64,000 nucleotides of DNA from JACKFB01 sp041389525 (GTDB lineage Bacteria > Myxococcota_A > UBA9042 > PHBI01 > JACKFB01), in assembly GCA_041389525.1 (NCBI GenBank), contig JAWKRR010000038.1:1-64000 (forward strand), given 5' to 3'. Made by a program: the position numbers and the translations under genes. The notes under the pieces are model-generated. The model made no database searches, was not told the DNA's origin, and saw only the letters and a program-made list of their open reading frames with translations. Positions 63,443 to 64,000 of this stretch are shown here, one piece after another (the first letter of the stretch is position 1; each line of letters opens with the position of its first letter).

Positions 63443-64000
63443 CTAACGGCAGCAGCGAAACCCACGGTACGCATACGAATCCGTGGGCCCGCCGTTCCAG
63501 CGGTGCGTCGCGCGCACGAAGTTCGTGATGCTGTCGGCGCCGCCGCCCCGAAACACGCGGCAGCAGCTCGTCGGCTCTTCCCAGGCGCTGCCGTCGGTCG
63601 GGGCGCCCGTGTAGCCGCTGTGCCAGCGGTCCTGCACCCACTCCCAGGCGTTGCCCGACATGTCCATGACCCCGTACGGGCTCGCCCCCGAAGGCTTCGA
63701 CCCCACGTCGAAGGTCGCGCCGGTCCCGCAGCCCACGGGGTCGGTCGCCGTCTCGACCATCACGGCCTTCGAGCAGTCCGCCGACGCGCCGCCCCACGGA
63801 AAGAGCCGCGCGCTGGCCGCGCAGTCGCCGCCCGCAAGCTCGCAGCCCCCGCGCGCGGCCTTCTCCCACTCGGCCTCGGTGCACAGCCGCTGCCCGCGCC
63901 ACGCGCAGTAGGCCTCCGCACCGAACCAGGTCACCTCGACCGCCGGCCGCCGCTCAAGCCCCGCCTTCGCGCGCCAGCCGCTGCCGGTGTCCTCGACGGG
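63443..64000 (-). CDS. Formylglycine-generating-enzyme (SUMF1/FGE)-sulfatase domain protein, partial (5' end outside window)
   Basis: The frame is open to the right edge; residues before the GTG at 63934 continue as PVEDTGSGWRAKAGL and RPAVEVTWFGAEAYCAWRGQRLCTEAEWEKAARG, so the start is outside. FGE-fold signatures are GVMDMSGNAWEWVQDRW, CCRVFRGGGADS and the last strand YRGFRCC. Many such proteins in myxobacteria are lipoproteins or regulators, not real formylglycine enzymes. The paired Cys residues (RLC, CCR, RCC) are typical for the family variant with disulfides. Its enzyme activity is not shown. Confidence 0.88.
   Translation of the reverse strand, partial: PVEDTGSGWRAKAGLERRPAVEVTWFGAEAYCAWRGQRLCTEAEWEKAARGGCELAGGDCAASARLFPWGGASADCSKAVMVETATDPVGCGTGATFDVGSKPSGASPYGVMDMSGNAWEWVQDRWHSGYTGAPTDGSAWEEPTSCCRVFRGGGADSITNFVRATHRWNGGPTDSYAYRGFRCCR

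Overview
This is a 64 kb piece of a very GC-rich genome. The best fit is a Myxococcota (deltaproteobacterial-type) predator or environmental bacterium. The evidence is MYXO-CTERM-like C-terminal anchors, many lipoproteins with Asp-rich linkers behind the lipobox, MopE-type CNGxDDDCDG repeat proteins, a large Ser/Thr kinase fused to an ATPase/TPR module, DUF1501/DUF2330/WxxGxW families, and dense GTG/TTG starts with ATGA-type overlaps. I see no tRNA, rRNA, CRISPR array, transposase or integrase. Assignment to species is not possible from sequence reading alone.

Layout. 1-7192: the end of tamB, then a long BamA/TamA-family Omp85 protein translationally overlapped with it. 7180-9232: an HD-domain protein (a CCA-enzyme-like C-terminal part without its catalytic head) and, divergently, a GAF-like protein. 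9233-14398: a nitric oxide reductase locus norC-norB-norQ-norD preceded by a consensus sigma-54 promoter with upstream dyads. NorC carries two c-type heme sites, and norD is broken by several frameshifts. 14516-17530: a large secreted protein with a MYXO-CTERM-like segment followed directly by a lipobox in mid-protein. 17571-22123 (minus): HTH protein, STK/ATPase/TPR kinase and a small protein. 22316-25577 (minus): WxxGxW repeat protein and an RlmD-type RNA methyltransferase. 25636-29404 (minus): an exported PEP-synthase/dikinase-like lipoprotein and a cytochrome-like lipoprotein.

29611-33366: a peptidylarginine-deiminase-like enzyme joined to 12 Cys-rich repeats and a MYXO-CTERM tail. 33403-35500 (minus): two lipoproteins, one with 22 cysteines in front of a DUF4920 domain. 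35684-38388: a mutY ruined by about ten frame switches, overlapping an intact FAD dehydrogenase. 38385-40218 (minus): ureidoglycolate lyase and an ArsR-SRPBCC-SRPBCC operon with a clear palindromic operator. 40578-44890: a DUF2188 protein with a strong terminator, YihY/BrkB, a Ca/Na antiporter and a ThDP enzyme. 45023-48658: a three-gene exported set (cytochrome-like, lipoprotein, DUF1501 Tat protein). 48788-55006: two tandem MopE-repeat lipoproteins, the second with an inserted beta-propeller. 55170-59720: methyltransferase, class III aminotransferase, ApaG, SfsA and DUF2330. 59787-62629 (minus): a membrane-anchored coiled-coil protein and a HEAT-repeat protein. 62746-63426: a lipoprotein. 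The window ends inside a formylglycine-generating-enzyme-like (SUMF1) gene on the minus strand.

How it works together. The nor genes form one NO-detoxification/denitrification unit. The rest is dominated by cell-envelope biology: outer-membrane assembly (TamA/TamB) and a large set of exported, cysteine-rich or repeat-rich surface proteins. The most interesting items are the PAD-like repeat protein, the exported dikinase-like lipoprotein, the diheme NorC with its sigma-54 control region, and the shared Asp-rich post-lipobox linker. Two local islands of indels (norD, mutY) stand in otherwise clean sequence and may be consensus errors or true gene decay.
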